A stretch of DNA of 64,000 nucleotides, taken from the NCBI GenBank assembly GCA_025450315.1, contig JANWHQ010000085.1:19440-83439 (forward strand), read 5' to 3'. The stretch comes from Caulobacteraceae bacterium. Its GTDB lineage: Bacteria > Pseudomonadota > Alphaproteobacteria > Caulobacterales > Caulobacteraceae. The translations under genes and the position numbers were made by a program. This document shows, piece after piece, positions 50,870-59,800 of this stretch (the stretch's first letter is position 1; the number at the start of each line of letters is the position of its first letter). The notes beneath the pieces are model-generated. The model made no database searches and was not told where the DNA came from. It was given only the letters and a program-made list of their open reading frames with translations.

Positions 50870-51670
50870 TCAGATCCGGCGCAGCACCATGTCGTCCTGC
50901 TGGTGGTAACCGGCCTCGCCGTAGCGCTCGATCTCGAACAGGCCCTCCAGCGCCGCTTCGGTGAAACGGCGGCCGGCGACGGCGGCGCCCTTGTAGTGGC
51001 CCTCGCGGTCGGCCCAGAGCCAACCCTGGCGGGCGAACAGAGCCTGTTCCTCGGGCGTGAAGGCTAGGGCGTCGGCCGCCCGGCTGTCGCCGTTGAGGGT
51101 CACATAGGCCCGGCCGCCGGGCGCCAGCACCCGGTGCAGCTCCTGGTACCAGGCCCGGTGCCGCTCGGGCGGGATGTGGGTCAGGACGCTGAAGGAGAAC
51201 ACCCCGGCGAACGCACCGTCGGCATAGGGCAAGGGCGGATCGGGCTGGCAGACGGCCACGGCCTGGATGCCATGCTTCTTGTTCAGCCAGCGGATCGCCT
51301 GGGCGTCGACGTCGCAGCCGCGATAGGCGTCCCGCCAGGCCGGACGGCCGTAGAGCCAGTACAGCGTGCGCCCCGACCCGCAACCCCAGTCCAGCACCCG
51401 CCCGGGCGGGGTCTCGCCGAACACCTCGATCACCCGGGCCGAGGAATTGCGCCCCTGGTTCCAGAAGTTGGCGGCGCTGTCGCGGGCGCCGACATGCAGG
51501 CGCAGCTCCGGCGGCGGCAGGATGCAGAAGCCGCGCTGCTCGATCAGAAGTTCGGTGACCAGCCGCTCGAGCCAGGCGATCTGCTTGGCCTGATCCTGCA
51601 GCCTGCGCTGGGTCGCCGCTTCGGATGCGCGCGCCGAACCGCCGCCGAGCCTGGCCAGAAGATGCTTCAT
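50870..51670 (-). CDS. Class I SAM-dependent methyltransferase
   Basis: A 266-residue methyltransferase of the Methyltransf_11/25 type. SAM motif GRVLDWGCGSGRTLYWLYGR, post-I YRGCDVDAQAIRWLNKKHGI, motif II-like FAGVFSFSVLTHIPPERHRA and LHRVLAPGGRAYVTLNGD. An N-terminal coiled-coil-like helix (RRLQDQAKQIAWLERLVTEL) precedes it. Substrate unknown. ATG 51670. Such proteins with long N-terminal helices are often found in surface-polysaccharide or glycan loci. Confidence 0.85.
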   Translation of the reverse strand: MKHLLARLGGGSARASEAATQRRLQDQAKQIAWLERLVTELLIEQRGFCILPPPELRLHVGARDSAANFWNQGRNSSARVIEVFGETPPGRVLDWGCGSGRTLYWLYGRPAWRDAYRGCDVDAQAIRWLNKKHGIQAVAVCQPDPPLPYADGAFAGVFSFSVLTHIPPERHRAWYQELHRVLAPGGRAYVTLNGDSRAADALAFTPEEQALFARQGWLWADREGHYKGAAVAGRRFTEAALEGLFEIERYGEAGYHQQDDMVLRRI

Positions 51671-51717
51671 GCCGCCGCTGATAGACGGCTGGACCCTTCA
51701 AGCTCAAGCGTCGGCGT

Positions 51718-52125
51718 TCAAGGGTGCTGCTTGGGCGGCAGGGCCGCGGCCTCTTGCTTGCTGAGCTTGCGGATGGTGGTCACCGGACACCTGATCGGGA
51801 CGCCGCCGCCCGGCTGGGGCGCCAGGATCTCGGCGTCCAGGCCGCTGCAGATCCACGGGCTGCCCCGGTGCTGAAGGCCGATGCCCTCGACCCAGTCGAT
51901 GTTCGGGCAGTCGCCCAGAAGCTTGAGCTGGTAGACGTCGTTGGCGTGCACGCGGATGTTGACGGTCGATCGGTCGACCGGCGCCCAGCTGGAAATGTCG
52001 CGCGCATAGAAGCACGCCTGGCCGCCGGTCTTGCCGTGGTCCTGGTCCTGGGCCTGGGCCTGGGCCGTTCCGGCCAGAGCCATCAGCGCCAGAAGGGCGG
52101 CGCCCGCCCAGATCGATCTGTTCAT
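51718..52125 (-). CDS. DUF6491 family secreted protein
   Basis: A 135-residue protein with signal peptide IWAGAALLALMALAGTAQAQ. The mature sequence has the family features ACFYARDISSWAPVDRSTVN, IRVHANDVYQLKLLGDCPNI, DWVEGIGLQHRGSPWICSGL and IRCPVTTIRKLSKQEAAALP, with four Cys that may form two disulfides. These conserved small periplasmic proteins (DUF6491) occur widely in Caulobacterales and have no defined role. ATG 52125. Confidence 0.82.
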   Translation of the reverse strand: MNRSIWAGAALLALMALAGTAQAQAQDQDHGKTGGQACFYARDISSWAPVDRSTVNIRVHANDVYQLKLLGDCPNIDWVEGIGLQHRGSPWICSGLDAEILAPQPGGGVPIRCPVTTIRKLSKQEAAALPPKQHP

Positions 52126-52205
52126 GGCGGAGTCTCCGATCATGGCGGCGTCAAGGTCGCCGCCGTTCTCCCATCCAAGCGCCGGACCGGCCGGCGGTTC
52201 CCACT

Positions 52206-52973
52206 CTACCACCGATGCGGCCAGCTGAATTGCAGGCTGGTCTCGCCAAGCGCCGCGCCGCCCGGCCCGAAGCGGCGCTCCAGGATCTCGCCGCGGCCGT
52301 CGCAGTCGACGCACACCACGCTCGAGCACCGCGTGCCGTAGCGTTCGGCCCGGATGAAGATGGGCGAGACCAGCCGCTCGCGCTCCAGGTCGAGGCCGGT
52401 GGAGGGCAGCTCGGCGTCCGGCGGCCGGGTCTCGTCGGCCAGCGCCGCCAGCAACAGCCCGGGCTCGTGATCGGACCCTTCCAGCCAGGCGGCCAGCGCC
52501 CCCTTCAGCCGACGGGTCTTGGGCCAAGGCGCGTCGAGGTCGCCGTTGGAGAGGCCATAGATCCCGGCCGCCAGCGTCCGGATGCTCGAGGCGGGCCGGT
52601 TGGCGCAGAACCGCGGCTCGCCGTCAGACACCACGATCAGGTTCATCGGATTGAAGGCGTCCAGGTCCTGGGCGGCGAAGCGGGCGTAGGGTCCCTCGCC
52701 GGTCAGGATGTCGCGCGCCAGCCGGCCTCGCGACGGCGTCTCCGGCCGCGGCGGGCCGAAGCCCCGCAGATTGGTCACCACCGCCAGCCGGCCTGCTTCC
52801 GACACCCCGAGCCAGGTCCCGCCGCCCTCCAGGTCGCGCCCGCCCAGCACCGCGGGCGCGTCGTCCCAGCGGGCGAGCGCGGCGGCCGGACGGGCGTGCA
52901 GCTCGTCACGGTTGCCGGCCAGCACCAGGGGCCAGTCCGGGTGCGACCTCCAGGCGAACGCCAACACGCACAT
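52206..52973 (-). CDS. NRDE family (TANGO2-like) protein
   Basis: A 255-residue protein of the NRDE/TANGO2 family. It begins MCVLAFAWRSHPDWPLVLAG followed directly by NRDELHARPAA (the N-R-D-E signature), then GGRDLEGGGTWLGVSEAGRL, NPMNLIVVSD and GIYGLSNGDLDAPWPKTRRL. The Cys after the initiator Met suggests an N-terminal-nucleophile arrangement, as proposed for the family. The TANGO2 family has recently been linked with heme or acyl-CoA handling. GGAG lies before ATG 52973. Only 59 bases separate it, divergently, from the SDR gene. Confidence 0.92.
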   Translation of the reverse strand: MCVLAFAWRSHPDWPLVLAGNRDELHARPAAALARWDDAPAVLGGRDLEGGGTWLGVSEAGRLAVVTNLRGFGPPRPETPSRGRLARDILTGEGPYARFAAQDLDAFNPMNLIVVSDGEPRFCANRPASSIRTLAAGIYGLSNGDLDAPWPKTRRLKGALAAWLEGSDHEPGLLLAALADETRPPDAELPSTGLDLERERLVSPIFIRAERYGTRCSSVVCVDCDGRGEILERRFGPGGAALGETSLQFSWPHRW

Positions 52974-53032
52974 TCTCGTTCTCCGCGCCCGCGAACTGGC
53001 GCAATCTAGCCCGCTTGGAGCGGGGGGACAGC

Positions 53033-53860
53033 TTGGGGGGATCTTCCGCCATTGCGGCCGGGCGCGCACGCCTGGCCCTGGTCACCGGGGCGTCGGCCGG
53101 CATCGGCGGGGCGTTCGCGCGGGCCTACGCGGCGCGCGGCTTCGACCTGGCCCTGGTCGCGCGGCGGGCCGAGCGGCTGCAGGCGCTGGGCGCGGAGCTC
53201 GAGGCCCGGCACGGGGTCAAGACCCTGGCGATCCCGGCCGACCTTTCCGTCTGGGAAGCCCATGTCCCGGTGCTGGAGGCGGTGGCCAAGGCCGGCCGCC
53301 ACGTCGATGTGCTGGTCAACAACGCCGGGTTCGGCGTGCCCCAGGCCTTCACCGGCGCCCCCTGGGAGCGCCAGCGCGACTTCCTGATGACCCTGGTGGT
53401 CAGCGCCTGCGGCCTGGCCCATGGGGTCATCCCCGGCATGGCCGAGCGCGGCTGGGGCCGGATCGTCAACGTCGCCTCGCTGGCGGCCTTCGCGCCCGGC
53501 GCGGCCGGCTACAGCCTCTATCCGGCGGCCAAGAGCTTCGCGGTGAAGTTCAGCCAGTCGCTGGATGCCGAACTCAGGGACAAGGGCGTCAAGGTCACCG
53601 CCGTCTGCCCCGGCTTCACCAAGACCGAGTTCGCCGCCGCCAGCGGGACCCAGCACCTGATGGACCAGGCTCCGCGGCGCTTCTGGCAGACCCCTGGGGA
53701 GGTCGCCCAGGCCGCCATCGCCGCCAACGAGGCCGGGCGGGTGGTGGTCGTGCCCGGCTGGCACAACAAGCTGGCCGCCGCCCTCATGCAGGCCTTGCCC
53801 GATTCGCTGCTTTCCTCCCTGATCCGGCGCGGGGCGGCCAAGTATCGGCTGGAGGACTAG
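53033..53860 (+). CDS. Short-chain dehydrogenase/reductase
   Basis: A 275-residue NAD(P)-dependent SDR. Cofactor motif ALVTGASAGIGGAFARAYAA, then VDVLVNNAGFGVP, the Ser in RIVNVASLAAFAPG and the catalytic YSLYPAAKSFAVKFSQ (Tyr-x3-Lys). Tail motif VKVTAVCPGFTKTEF is standard. TTG 53033 is chosen because a G-rich stretch (GGGGGGA) lies before it; TTG 53015 is an alternative. It is the first gene of a tight operon: 3 bases to the GMC oxidoreductase. Substrate unknown. Confidence 0.88.
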   Translation: MGGSSAIAAGRARLALVTGASAGIGGAFARAYAARGFDLALVARRAERLQALGAELEARHGVKTLAIPADLSVWEAHVPVLEAVAKAGRHVDVLVNNAGFGVPQAFTGAPWERQRDFLMTLVVSACGLAHGVIPGMAERGWGRIVNVASLAAFAPGAAGYSLYPAAKSFAVKFSQSLDAELRDKGVKVTAVCPGFTKTEFAAASGTQHLMDQAPRRFWQTPGEVAQAAIAANEAGRVVVVPGWHNKLAAALMQALPDSLLSSLIRRGAAKYRLED

Positions 53861-53863
53861 GGC

Positions 53864-55504
53864 ATGCCGTCCCACTTCGACGTGGTGATCATCGGCTCGG
53901 GCGCGGGCGGGGCCACCCTCGCCCAGCGGCTGGCGCCCACCGGCAAGTCGATCCTGATCCTGGAACGCGGCGAGCACCTGCCGCGCGAGGCCGAGAACTG
54001 GGACGCCAAGGCCGTCTTCATCCAGCACCGCTACCGCACCCAGGAGCGCTGGTACGACAAACAGAACCGGCCGTTCACGCCCAACACCCACTACTGGGTG
54101 GGCGGCAACACCTCCTTCTACGGCGCGGCGCTGATGCAGCTGCGCAACCGCGACTTCGAGCAGACGGTGCACGGCGGCGGGATCTCGCCGGCCTGGCCGA
54201 TCACTCTGGCGGACCTGGCGCCCTATTACGACGAGGCCGAGCGCCTCTGGCAGGTGCACGGCGCCCGCGGGGACGACCCGACCGAAAACGGCGACGAGCC
54301 GCCCTACGCCTATGCCGCGGTGCATCACGATCCGGGCATCGCGGCGCTGAAGGGCCATTGGGAGACCCAGGGCTGGCGGCCCTTCTCGCTGCCGCTGGGG
54401 ATCAAGCTCGACCAGGCTCACCCGGTGACCTCCACCTGCATCAAGTGCAGGACCTGCGGCGGCTATCCCTGCCTCCTGAAGGCCAAGTCCGACGCCCGCA
54501 GCCTGGCGATCGAGCCGCTGCTGGAGACGCCCAACGTCACCCTGTTGACCGGCCGCAAGGCGGTGCGGCTGGAGACCGATCCCTCGGGCAGGACCGTCAC
54601 CGAGGTGGTCTGCGAGACCGCGAACGGCGAGGAGCGCTGGAGCGGCGACATCGTGGTGCTGGCCGCCGGGGCGGTGAACTCCGCCGCCGTGCTGCTGGCC
54701 TCGGCCAATGCGGCGCATCCGGACGGGCTGGCCAACGGCTCGGGCCAGGTCGGCCGCAACTACATGTTCCACACCCTGACGGCGGTGGTCTCGCTGACCG
54801 CCGAGCGCCAGCAGATCGAGTTTCCCAAGACCCTGGCCTGCAACGACTTCTATTGGGGCGATCCGCGCGGCGGCTACGACAAGCCGATGGGGCACATCCA
54901 GCTCCTGGAGTACATGTCGGGCCAGACGCTGGAGGGGCAGGTCTCCGACTGGCTGCCGCCGGCCGTGGCGCCGGACAGCCTGTTCGAGGCGGCCGCCGAG
55001 CGGATGCTGAGCCTGCTGGTGATCTCCGAGGATCTGCCGATGGCCGACAACCGAGTCTGCCTGACCACGGACGGACGCATCGTGCTGGAGTACACGCACA
55101 ACAACCTCGAGGGCCACGATCGGCTGGTGAAGACCCTGATCCAGTCGCTGGACGGCTTCGTCGACCGGGCCCACCCGATCAGCCAGCACCATTTCGAACT
55201 GGACTCGCTCCTGCCGCTCTACGGCACGGCGCACCAGGCCGGCACGGTGCGATTCGGAGCCGATCCGCAAAGCTCGGTGCTGGACCCGTGGTGCAAGGCC
55301 CACGAGCTCGACAACCTCTACCTGACCGACTCCGGCTTCTTCGTCACCTCGGCGGCGGTGAACCCCACCCTGACCATCGTGGCCAACGCCCTGCGGGTCG
55401 GCGACCACCTGAAGGAGCGCCTGGGCGCCGGCGCGCCCGCCGTCCGGGCCGCGGCCCCGGCCCCGCGGCCGCACGGGCACAAGTCCGGCGAGGGCCTGGC
55501 CTAG
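53864..55504 (+). CDS. GMC-family flavin oxidoreductase
   Basis: A 546-residue glucose-methanol-choline oxidoreductase. FAD motif VVIIGSGAGGATLAQRLAPT at the N-terminus, FTPNTHYWVGGNTSFYGAAL, and near the C-terminus TDSGFFVTSAAVNPTLTIVA plus the catalytic His/His or His/Asn region (PISQHHFELDSLLP with YGTAHQAGTVRFG). A cysteine cluster CIKCRTCGGYPC at about residues 199-210 could hold an Fe-S cluster or disulfide and is seen in a subset of this family. The proline-rich tail (AVRAAAPAPRPHGHKSG) is probably disordered. Cytoplasmic. Between the SDR (3 bases before) and the deacetylase (1 base after); it would oxidise a sugar or alcohol group, substrate unknown. Confidence 0.88.
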   Translation: MPSHFDVVIIGSGAGGATLAQRLAPTGKSILILERGEHLPREAENWDAKAVFIQHRYRTQERWYDKQNRPFTPNTHYWVGGNTSFYGAALMQLRNRDFEQTVHGGGISPAWPITLADLAPYYDEAERLWQVHGARGDDPTENGDEPPYAYAAVHHDPGIAALKGHWETQGWRPFSLPLGIKLDQAHPVTSTCIKCRTCGGYPCLLKAKSDARSLAIEPLLETPNVTLLTGRKAVRLETDPSGRTVTEVVCETANGEERWSGDIVVLAAGAVNSAAVLLASANAAHPDGLANGSGQVGRNYMFHTLTAVVSLTAERQQIEFPKTLACNDFYWGDPRGGYDKPMGHIQLLEYMSGQTLEGQVSDWLPPAVAPDSLFEAAAERMLSLLVISEDLPMADNRVCLTTDGRIVLEYTHNNLEGHDRLVKTLIQSLDGFVDRAHPISQHHFELDSLLPLYGTAHQAGTVRFGADPQSSVLDPWCKAHELDNLYLTDSGFFVTSAAVNPTLTIVANALRVGDHLKERLGAGAPAVRAAAPAPRPHGHKSGEGLA

Positions 55505-55505
55505 C

Positions 55506-56456
55506 ATGGGGCGCCGCCTCGCCTCCGTGATCGGGCCGCTGGAGCGGATCCTGTGGGACCGCTCGCCTGTGATCCTGATGTACCACCGCGTGGCGCCGTC
55601 GACGGACGACCTCTGGGGCATCGCCGTCGAGCCCGACCGCTTCGCCGAGCAGATCGAGGCTTTGAAGCGCGTGCGCCACGTCGCGACGCTGGACGAGGTG
55701 CTGGCCTGGATGGACCACGGCCGGCCCGGGGACAGGCCGCTGGCGGCGATCACCTTCGACGACGGCTATCACGACGCGCTCTCGGCGGCCCGGCCGATCC
55801 TGGAGAAGGCCGATTGTCCGGCCACGGTCTATGTCGCCACCGGCCTGGTGGGCTCTGACCGCGGGTTCTGGTGGGACGAGCTGGTGCGCATCCTGATGAC
55901 CGCGCCCGCCACGCACCAGCCGCTGCGCCTGGTGATCGGGCGCAGGCCCGTCGCCTGGCTGCTGCCGGACGACCGCTCCGGGCGCCAGCGCGTCTGCCGC
56001 CAGGTCCGCCGCCGGCTTCGCGACCTGGAGCCGGCCGAGATCGACCGCCAGCTCGACGCCATCTGCGCCTGGGCCGGGACGGCGCGGCGCCTGGATCCGG
56101 AGGACCGGCTGATGACCGCCGAGGAGGTGGCCGAGCTGTCCAGGAGCATCGTCCAGATCGGCGCCCACACCGTGCGCCATCCCTCCCTGCCCGCCCTGCC
56201 CTTCGAGGCCCAGCTGGCGGAGATCGCCGAAAGCCGCCGGGCCTGCGAGGCCTGGACCGGCAAGCCGGTCCCACACTTCGCCTATCCGTTCGGCCACTAC
56301 AGCCGGGCCAGCGTCGCCGCGGCGCGCCAGGCGGGCTTCCGTTCCGCCTGCGCCACCACGCCGGGGGTGGTGCGGCCCTGGACCGATCCCTATCGCCTGC
56401 CCCGCATCACGCCGGGCCGGATGGACGGCGAGGCCCTGACCCGGCTGCTGTCCTGA
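55506..56456 (+). CDS. Polysaccharide deacetylase (NodB homology)
   Basis: A 316-residue carbohydrate esterase family 4 enzyme. It opens with PVILMYHRVAPSTDDLWGIA and contains motif 1 ITFDDGYHDALSAARPILEK (Asp-Asp), motif 2 HTVRHPSLPALPFEAQLAEI (His-x3-His) and FAYPFGHYSRASVAAARQAG. These ligate the divalent metal. It removes acetyl groups from N-acetylated sugars. There is no signal peptide; it could act on lipid-linked precursors in the cytoplasm. ATG 55506 follows the GMC stop by one base, so it is coupled. Downstream is a GT4 transferase, 2 bases after its stop. Confidence 0.92.
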   Translation: MGRRLASVIGPLERILWDRSPVILMYHRVAPSTDDLWGIAVEPDRFAEQIEALKRVRHVATLDEVLAWMDHGRPGDRPLAAITFDDGYHDALSAARPILEKADCPATVYVATGLVGSDRGFWWDELVRILMTAPATHQPLRLVIGRRPVAWLLPDDRSGRQRVCRQVRRRLRDLEPAEIDRQLDAICAWAGTARRLDPEDRLMTAEEVAELSRSIVQIGAHTVRHPSLPALPFEAQLAEIAESRRACEAWTGKPVPHFAYPFGHYSRASVAAARQAGFRSACATTPGVVRPWTDPYRLPRITPGRMDGEALTRLLS

Positions 56457-56458
56457 CC

Positions 56459-57529
56459 ATGCGGGTGGCGGAGCTGGTTTCGGCGCGGGTGATGAACGGC
56501 GCCGCCCGCCATGCAGTGGCGCTGTCCGAAGCCCTGGCCCTGCGCGGTCACCAGGTGCTGCTGCTGCACCGGCCCGAGCTGGCGCCGCCGCCCCTGCCGC
56601 CCGGCGCGACCGCCGCGGCCATCGACTTCCGGCGCAGCCCCGGCGCCTTGCGGGCCCTGGGCCGGAGGCTGCGCGAGGCCCGCATCGAGGTGATCCACAC
56701 CCACATGAGCAGCGCCCATTTCCACGGCGCCCTGCTTCGCACCTTCTGGGGCGTCCCGACCGTGGGCGCCGCCCACGCACGGCACTTCCAGCCGCACTGG
56801 CTGTTCAACGACCGGGTCATCGCCCCCAGCGGATCCACCGCGGCCTATCACCTGAAGGTCAACCGCGTGGCGCCCTCCAGGATGCGGGTGATCCCCAACT
56901 TCATCGACCCGACCGCCTATCCGGAGGTCACGCCCGAGCGGCGGGCCGCAGCCCGCCGGAGCCTCGGCCTGGAGCCCGGCGTGCTCGCCATCGGATCGGT
57001 CGCCGACATCACGCCGGGCAAGCGGCCCTCCGACCTGGTCATCGCCGCCCGGCCGCTGCTGGAGGACGGGGCGCGGCTGTTCATCGCCGGCGCCGAGCTG
57101 GACGCCGCCGAGGCGGCGCGCACGCGCGCGGCGGGGCAGGGCCTGGGCGTGGAGCTGCTCGGCCGGCGCACCGACGTGCCCGAGCTCCTGGCCGCCTTCG
57201 ACGTCTTCGCCCTGGCCTCCGAGCGCGAGGAGATGCCCGTGGCCATCCTGGAAGCCATGGCCGCCGGCCTGCCGGTGGTGGCGGTCCAGACCGGCGGCAT
57301 CCCCGAGATGGTCGCCGAGGGCCGGACCGGTTTTCTGGTCCCCGCCCGCGACACGGCCGCCCTGGGCGAGCGCCTGCGGCGCCTGGCCGCCGATCCGGCG
57401 CTCCGGACCCGCCTGGGCGCGGCCGGCCGCCGGCGCGCCTTCGCGCAGTTCGGCCGCGACCCCATCGTGGCGCGCATCGAGGCGGTGCTGGCCGAGGCCG
57501 CGGCGCTCAGGCCGGGGTGGCGGGGCTAG
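56459..57529 (+). CDS. Glycosyltransferase family 4
   Basis: A 356-residue GT-B fold transferase. Start RVAELVSARVMNGAARHAVA with the donor/acceptor pocket, then IEVIHTHMSSAHFHGALLRT, MRVIPNFIDPTAYPEVTPER, and the donor-binding ASEREEMPVAILEAMAAGLP with the E-x7-E motif followed by VVAVQTGGIPEMVAEGRTGF. All GT4 landmarks are present. Last gene of the SDR-GMC-deacetylase operon; it probably adds a sugar to the same polysaccharide precursor. Its last 23 bases overlap the end of the MFS gene on the other strand. Confidence 0.9.
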   Translation: MRVAELVSARVMNGAARHAVALSEALALRGHQVLLLHRPELAPPPLPPGATAAAIDFRRSPGALRALGRRLREARIEVIHTHMSSAHFHGALLRTFWGVPTVGAAHARHFQPHWLFNDRVIAPSGSTAAYHLKVNRVAPSRMRVIPNFIDPTAYPEVTPERRAAARRSLGLEPGVLAIGSVADITPGKRPSDLVIAARPLLEDGARLFIAGAELDAAEAARTRAAGQGLGVELLGRRTDVPELLAAFDVFALASEREEMPVAILEAMAAGLPVVAVQTGGIPEMVAEGRTGFLVPARDTAALGERLRRLAADPALRTRLGAAGRRRAFAQFGRDPIVARIEAVLAEAAALRPGWRG

Positions 57530-58793
57530 GTTTGGCCACCAGGGCCGCGATCAGGCCCGCGGTCGCGGCGGCGGAGAGCCAGGCGCCGGGCATGGCGTGG
57601 TTGCCGGTGAGGTGGATCAGGCCGGTGGCGATGGCCGGGGTGAAGCCCCCGAAGATGGCGGTGGCCAGGCTGTAGGCCAGCGAGAAGCCCGAGGCGCGCA
57701 CCTCGGCCGGGATGATCTCGGTCAGGAGGACCACCATGGCGCCGTTGTAGCTGGCGTAGACGAACGACAGCCAGAGCTCGACCGTCAGCATGCGCGCGAA
57801 GCTGGGACCCGAGGCCAGCCACGCCATGGCCGGATAGGCCGTGGCCAGGGCCGCCAGGGTGCAGGCGATCAGCACCGGACGCCTGCCCAGCCGGTCGGAG
57901 ACGGCGCCCATCACCGGCAGCCAGATCAGGTTGGAGACGCCGACGCAGGCGGTGACCGCCAGGCTTTGCCCCATGGGCAGCTTGAGCAGACCTCCGAAGG
58001 TCGGGGTGTAGGCGGTGATCATGTAGAAGGAGACGGTGGTCATGGTGGCCAGGGCCATGCCCGTCAGCACCGCCCGCCAATGGGCGGCCAGGCCGCGCCA
58101 GACGCGCCCGAAGCCGGGCGGGGCGGCCACGGCCCGGAACGCGCCGGTCTCCTTCAGCTGGCGCCTGAGCAGGAAGATGAAGGGCGCGATGGCGCAGCCG
58201 ACCAGGAGCGGGATGCGCCAGCCGAAATCGCCCATCTGCCTGGGCGTCAGCCACACCGCGAGCAGCGCGCCGATGCCGGCGGCGGTCACCACCGCCACCT
58301 GCTGGCTGGCCGACTGCCAGCTGACGTAAAAGCCCTTGCGGCCCTCGGGCGCGATCTCGGCGAGGTAGACCGAGACGTTGCCGAGCTCGACCCCGGCCGA
58401 GAACCCCTGCACCAGCCGCCCCAGCACCACCAGCACCGGCGCCATCAGGCCGATGGTCCGATAGCCGGGCGTCAGGGCCAGGGTCAGGATTCCCACCGAC
58501 ATCAAGGACAGGCTGAGGATCAGGCCCTTGCGGCGGCCATGCCGGTCGGTATAGGCGCCCAGCACCACCGCCCCGATCGGCCGCATCAGGAAGCCGGCCC
58601 CGAAGGTCATCAACGACAGCATCAGGGTGGCGAAGGGGTCGCCGGTGGGGAAGAAGGCCCGGCCGATGGCGGCGGCGTAGTAGCCGAACACCATGAAGTC
58701 GTACATTTCCAGGAAGTTGCCGGCCGCCACCCGGACCACGTCCATCGGGCCATGGCCGGCGCGGCCGCGGGCCTGGTCGGCGCCGGACCCCAC
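57507..58793 (-). CDS. MHS-family MFS transporter (metabolite:proton symporter)
   Basis: A 428-residue transporter with 12 predicted helices. The MHS-family start VAAGNFLEMYDFMVFGYYAA, the loop GFLMRPIGAVVLGAYTDRHG (D-R-H-G-R-R), and LLVVLGRLVQGFSAGVELGN are typical of citrate/tricarballylate/proline-betaine type proton symporters. GTG 58793 lies 5 bases after the IclR stop, consistent with coupling; ATG 58745 is an alternative and would begin within the first family block. The substrate is probably a carboxylate. Together with the IclR regulator and acyl-CoA ligase it forms an uptake-and-activation set. Confidence 0.85.
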   Translation of the reverse strand: MGSGADQARGRAGHGPMDVVRVAAGNFLEMYDFMVFGYYAAAIGRAFFPTGDPFATLMLSLMTFGAGFLMRPIGAVVLGAYTDRHGRRKGLILSLSLMSVGILTLALTPGYRTIGLMAPVLVVLGRLVQGFSAGVELGNVSVYLAEIAPEGRKGFYVSWQSASQQVAVVTAAGIGALLAVWLTPRQMGDFGWRIPLLVGCAIAPFIFLLRRQLKETGAFRAVAAPPGFGRVWRGLAAHWRAVLTGMALATMTTVSFYMITAYTPTFGGLLKLPMGQSLAVTACVGVSNLIWLPVMGAVSDRLGRRPVLIACTLAALATAYPAMAWLASGPSFARMLTVELWLSFVYASYNGAMVVLLTEIIPAEVRASGFSLAYSLATAIFGGFTPAIATGLIHLTGNHAMPGAWLSAAATAGLIAALVAKPSPATPA

Positions 58794-58798
58794 GGCGC

Positions 58799-59608
58799 TC
58801 AGGCCGGCTGGGCCATGAGCCGCAGGGCCGTCTCCGCCGCCGCCGCGCGCAGGGCCTCCAGGTGCTCGCCGACGATGTGCGAGGCGTTGGTCGCCCGCCG
58901 CGTCCAGGTGAGGTTCAGGCTGGCCACCACCTGGCCCGAGACGATGATCGGCACGGCGATGGAGTTGCGCCCGTCGTCGGCCATCAGCCTCTGGCCCACC
59001 CCGTCGCCGGCGATGGAGGGATCGCGCATGCCGTAGCCCTGGGCCTGGGTCTGGGCCACCAGCCGCGCCACCCAGACCGCGTCGCGGGCCAGCGACGCCT
59101 CGGGCGTCGCCTCGGCCAGGACCTGGGCCAGGATCTCCTCGCGCTCCTCGCGGCTGCAGAAGCTGAAATAGGCCCGGCCCGTGGAGGTCAGCAGCATGCT
59201 GATCTTGGCCCCCACCGGGCCCAGGGGCAGGTGGGAGACGTGCGAACGCGGCCGGTTGGTCTCGATCACCTCCATCTGGGCCCCGCGCCGGACCGCCAGC
59301 ACCGAGGGCCAGTTCACCTGCTCGCACAGCCCTGCCATGATCGGCGAGGCGACCTCGACCAGGCGGCTGGAATGGTCGCTGGGCGGCCGGGCGGCGCGGC
59401 TGGAGGTCAGATAGGCGCCGTCCGCCATGCGCTGCCAGACCAGGTTGCGCTCGGCCAGGGTGCGCAGGATCCGCAGGAGCGTCGCCTTGGGCAGGCCGGT
59501 GATGGCGTGCAGGTCCTTGAGGCCGGCGCCGGGGCCCGTCTGCAGGGCCTGCAGCACGTCCAGGCCGCGCTCGAGCGCGCGGATCGACTTCACCGATGGG
59601 GCGGTCAT
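58799..59608 (-). CDS. IclR family transcriptional regulator
   Basis: A 269-residue regulator. N-terminal helix-turn-helix: GLDVLQALQTGPGAGLKDLH then AITGLPKATLLRILRTLAER; the C-terminal effector domain has GPVGAKISMLLTSTGRAYFS, VAQTQAQGYGMRDPSIAGDG, NSIAVPIIVSGQVVASLNLT and a final helix. ATG 59608. A perfect 17-base palindrome is at 59615-59631, seven bases upstream of the start codon, so it is probably autoregulated and also controls the divergent acyl-CoA ligase at 59801. The MFS gene downstream is separated by 5 bases. Confidence 0.92.
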   Translation of the reverse strand: MTAPSVKSIRALERGLDVLQALQTGPGAGLKDLHAITGLPKATLLRILRTLAERNLVWQRMADGAYLTSSRAARPPSDHSSRLVEVASPIMAGLCEQVNWPSVLAVRRGAQMEVIETNRPRSHVSHLPLGPVGAKISMLLTSTGRAYFSFCSREEREEILAQVLAEATPEASLARDAVWVARLVAQTQAQGYGMRDPSIAGDGVGQRLMADDGRNSIAVPIIVSGQVVASLNLTWTRRATNASHIVGEHLEALRAAAAETALRLMAQPA

Positions 59609-59614
59609 GAGCGA

Positions 59615-59631
59615 ATTTCACATCGTGAAAT
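59615..59631. promoter_or_regulatory. Operator-like palindrome for the IclR regulator
   Basis: ATTTCAC-ATC-GTGAAAT (59615-59631) is a perfect 7+3+7 inverted repeat. It lies in the divergent gap between the IclR gene (start 59608) and the acyl-CoA ligase (start 59801). IclR-type regulators commonly bind TTTCA-N-TGAAA-like palindromes, so this is the best operator candidate. A short related AAATTTGATGTTT stretch lies 20-35 bases further on. Confidence 0.65.
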
Positions 59632-59800
59632 CCGCCGCGCAAGCGGGTGATCCGCGAAATTTGATGTTTGCACAACGATTTCTGCTGCGTGATGCGGACC
59701 TCAGCCCCGGGTCCACCGGCGCAATCCTGAATCAGACCCCTAGCGCCGGCCGCGGTCGCCGGCCTAAGCCTGCGGCCAAGCCGCCCTCCGAGAGGCCCCC

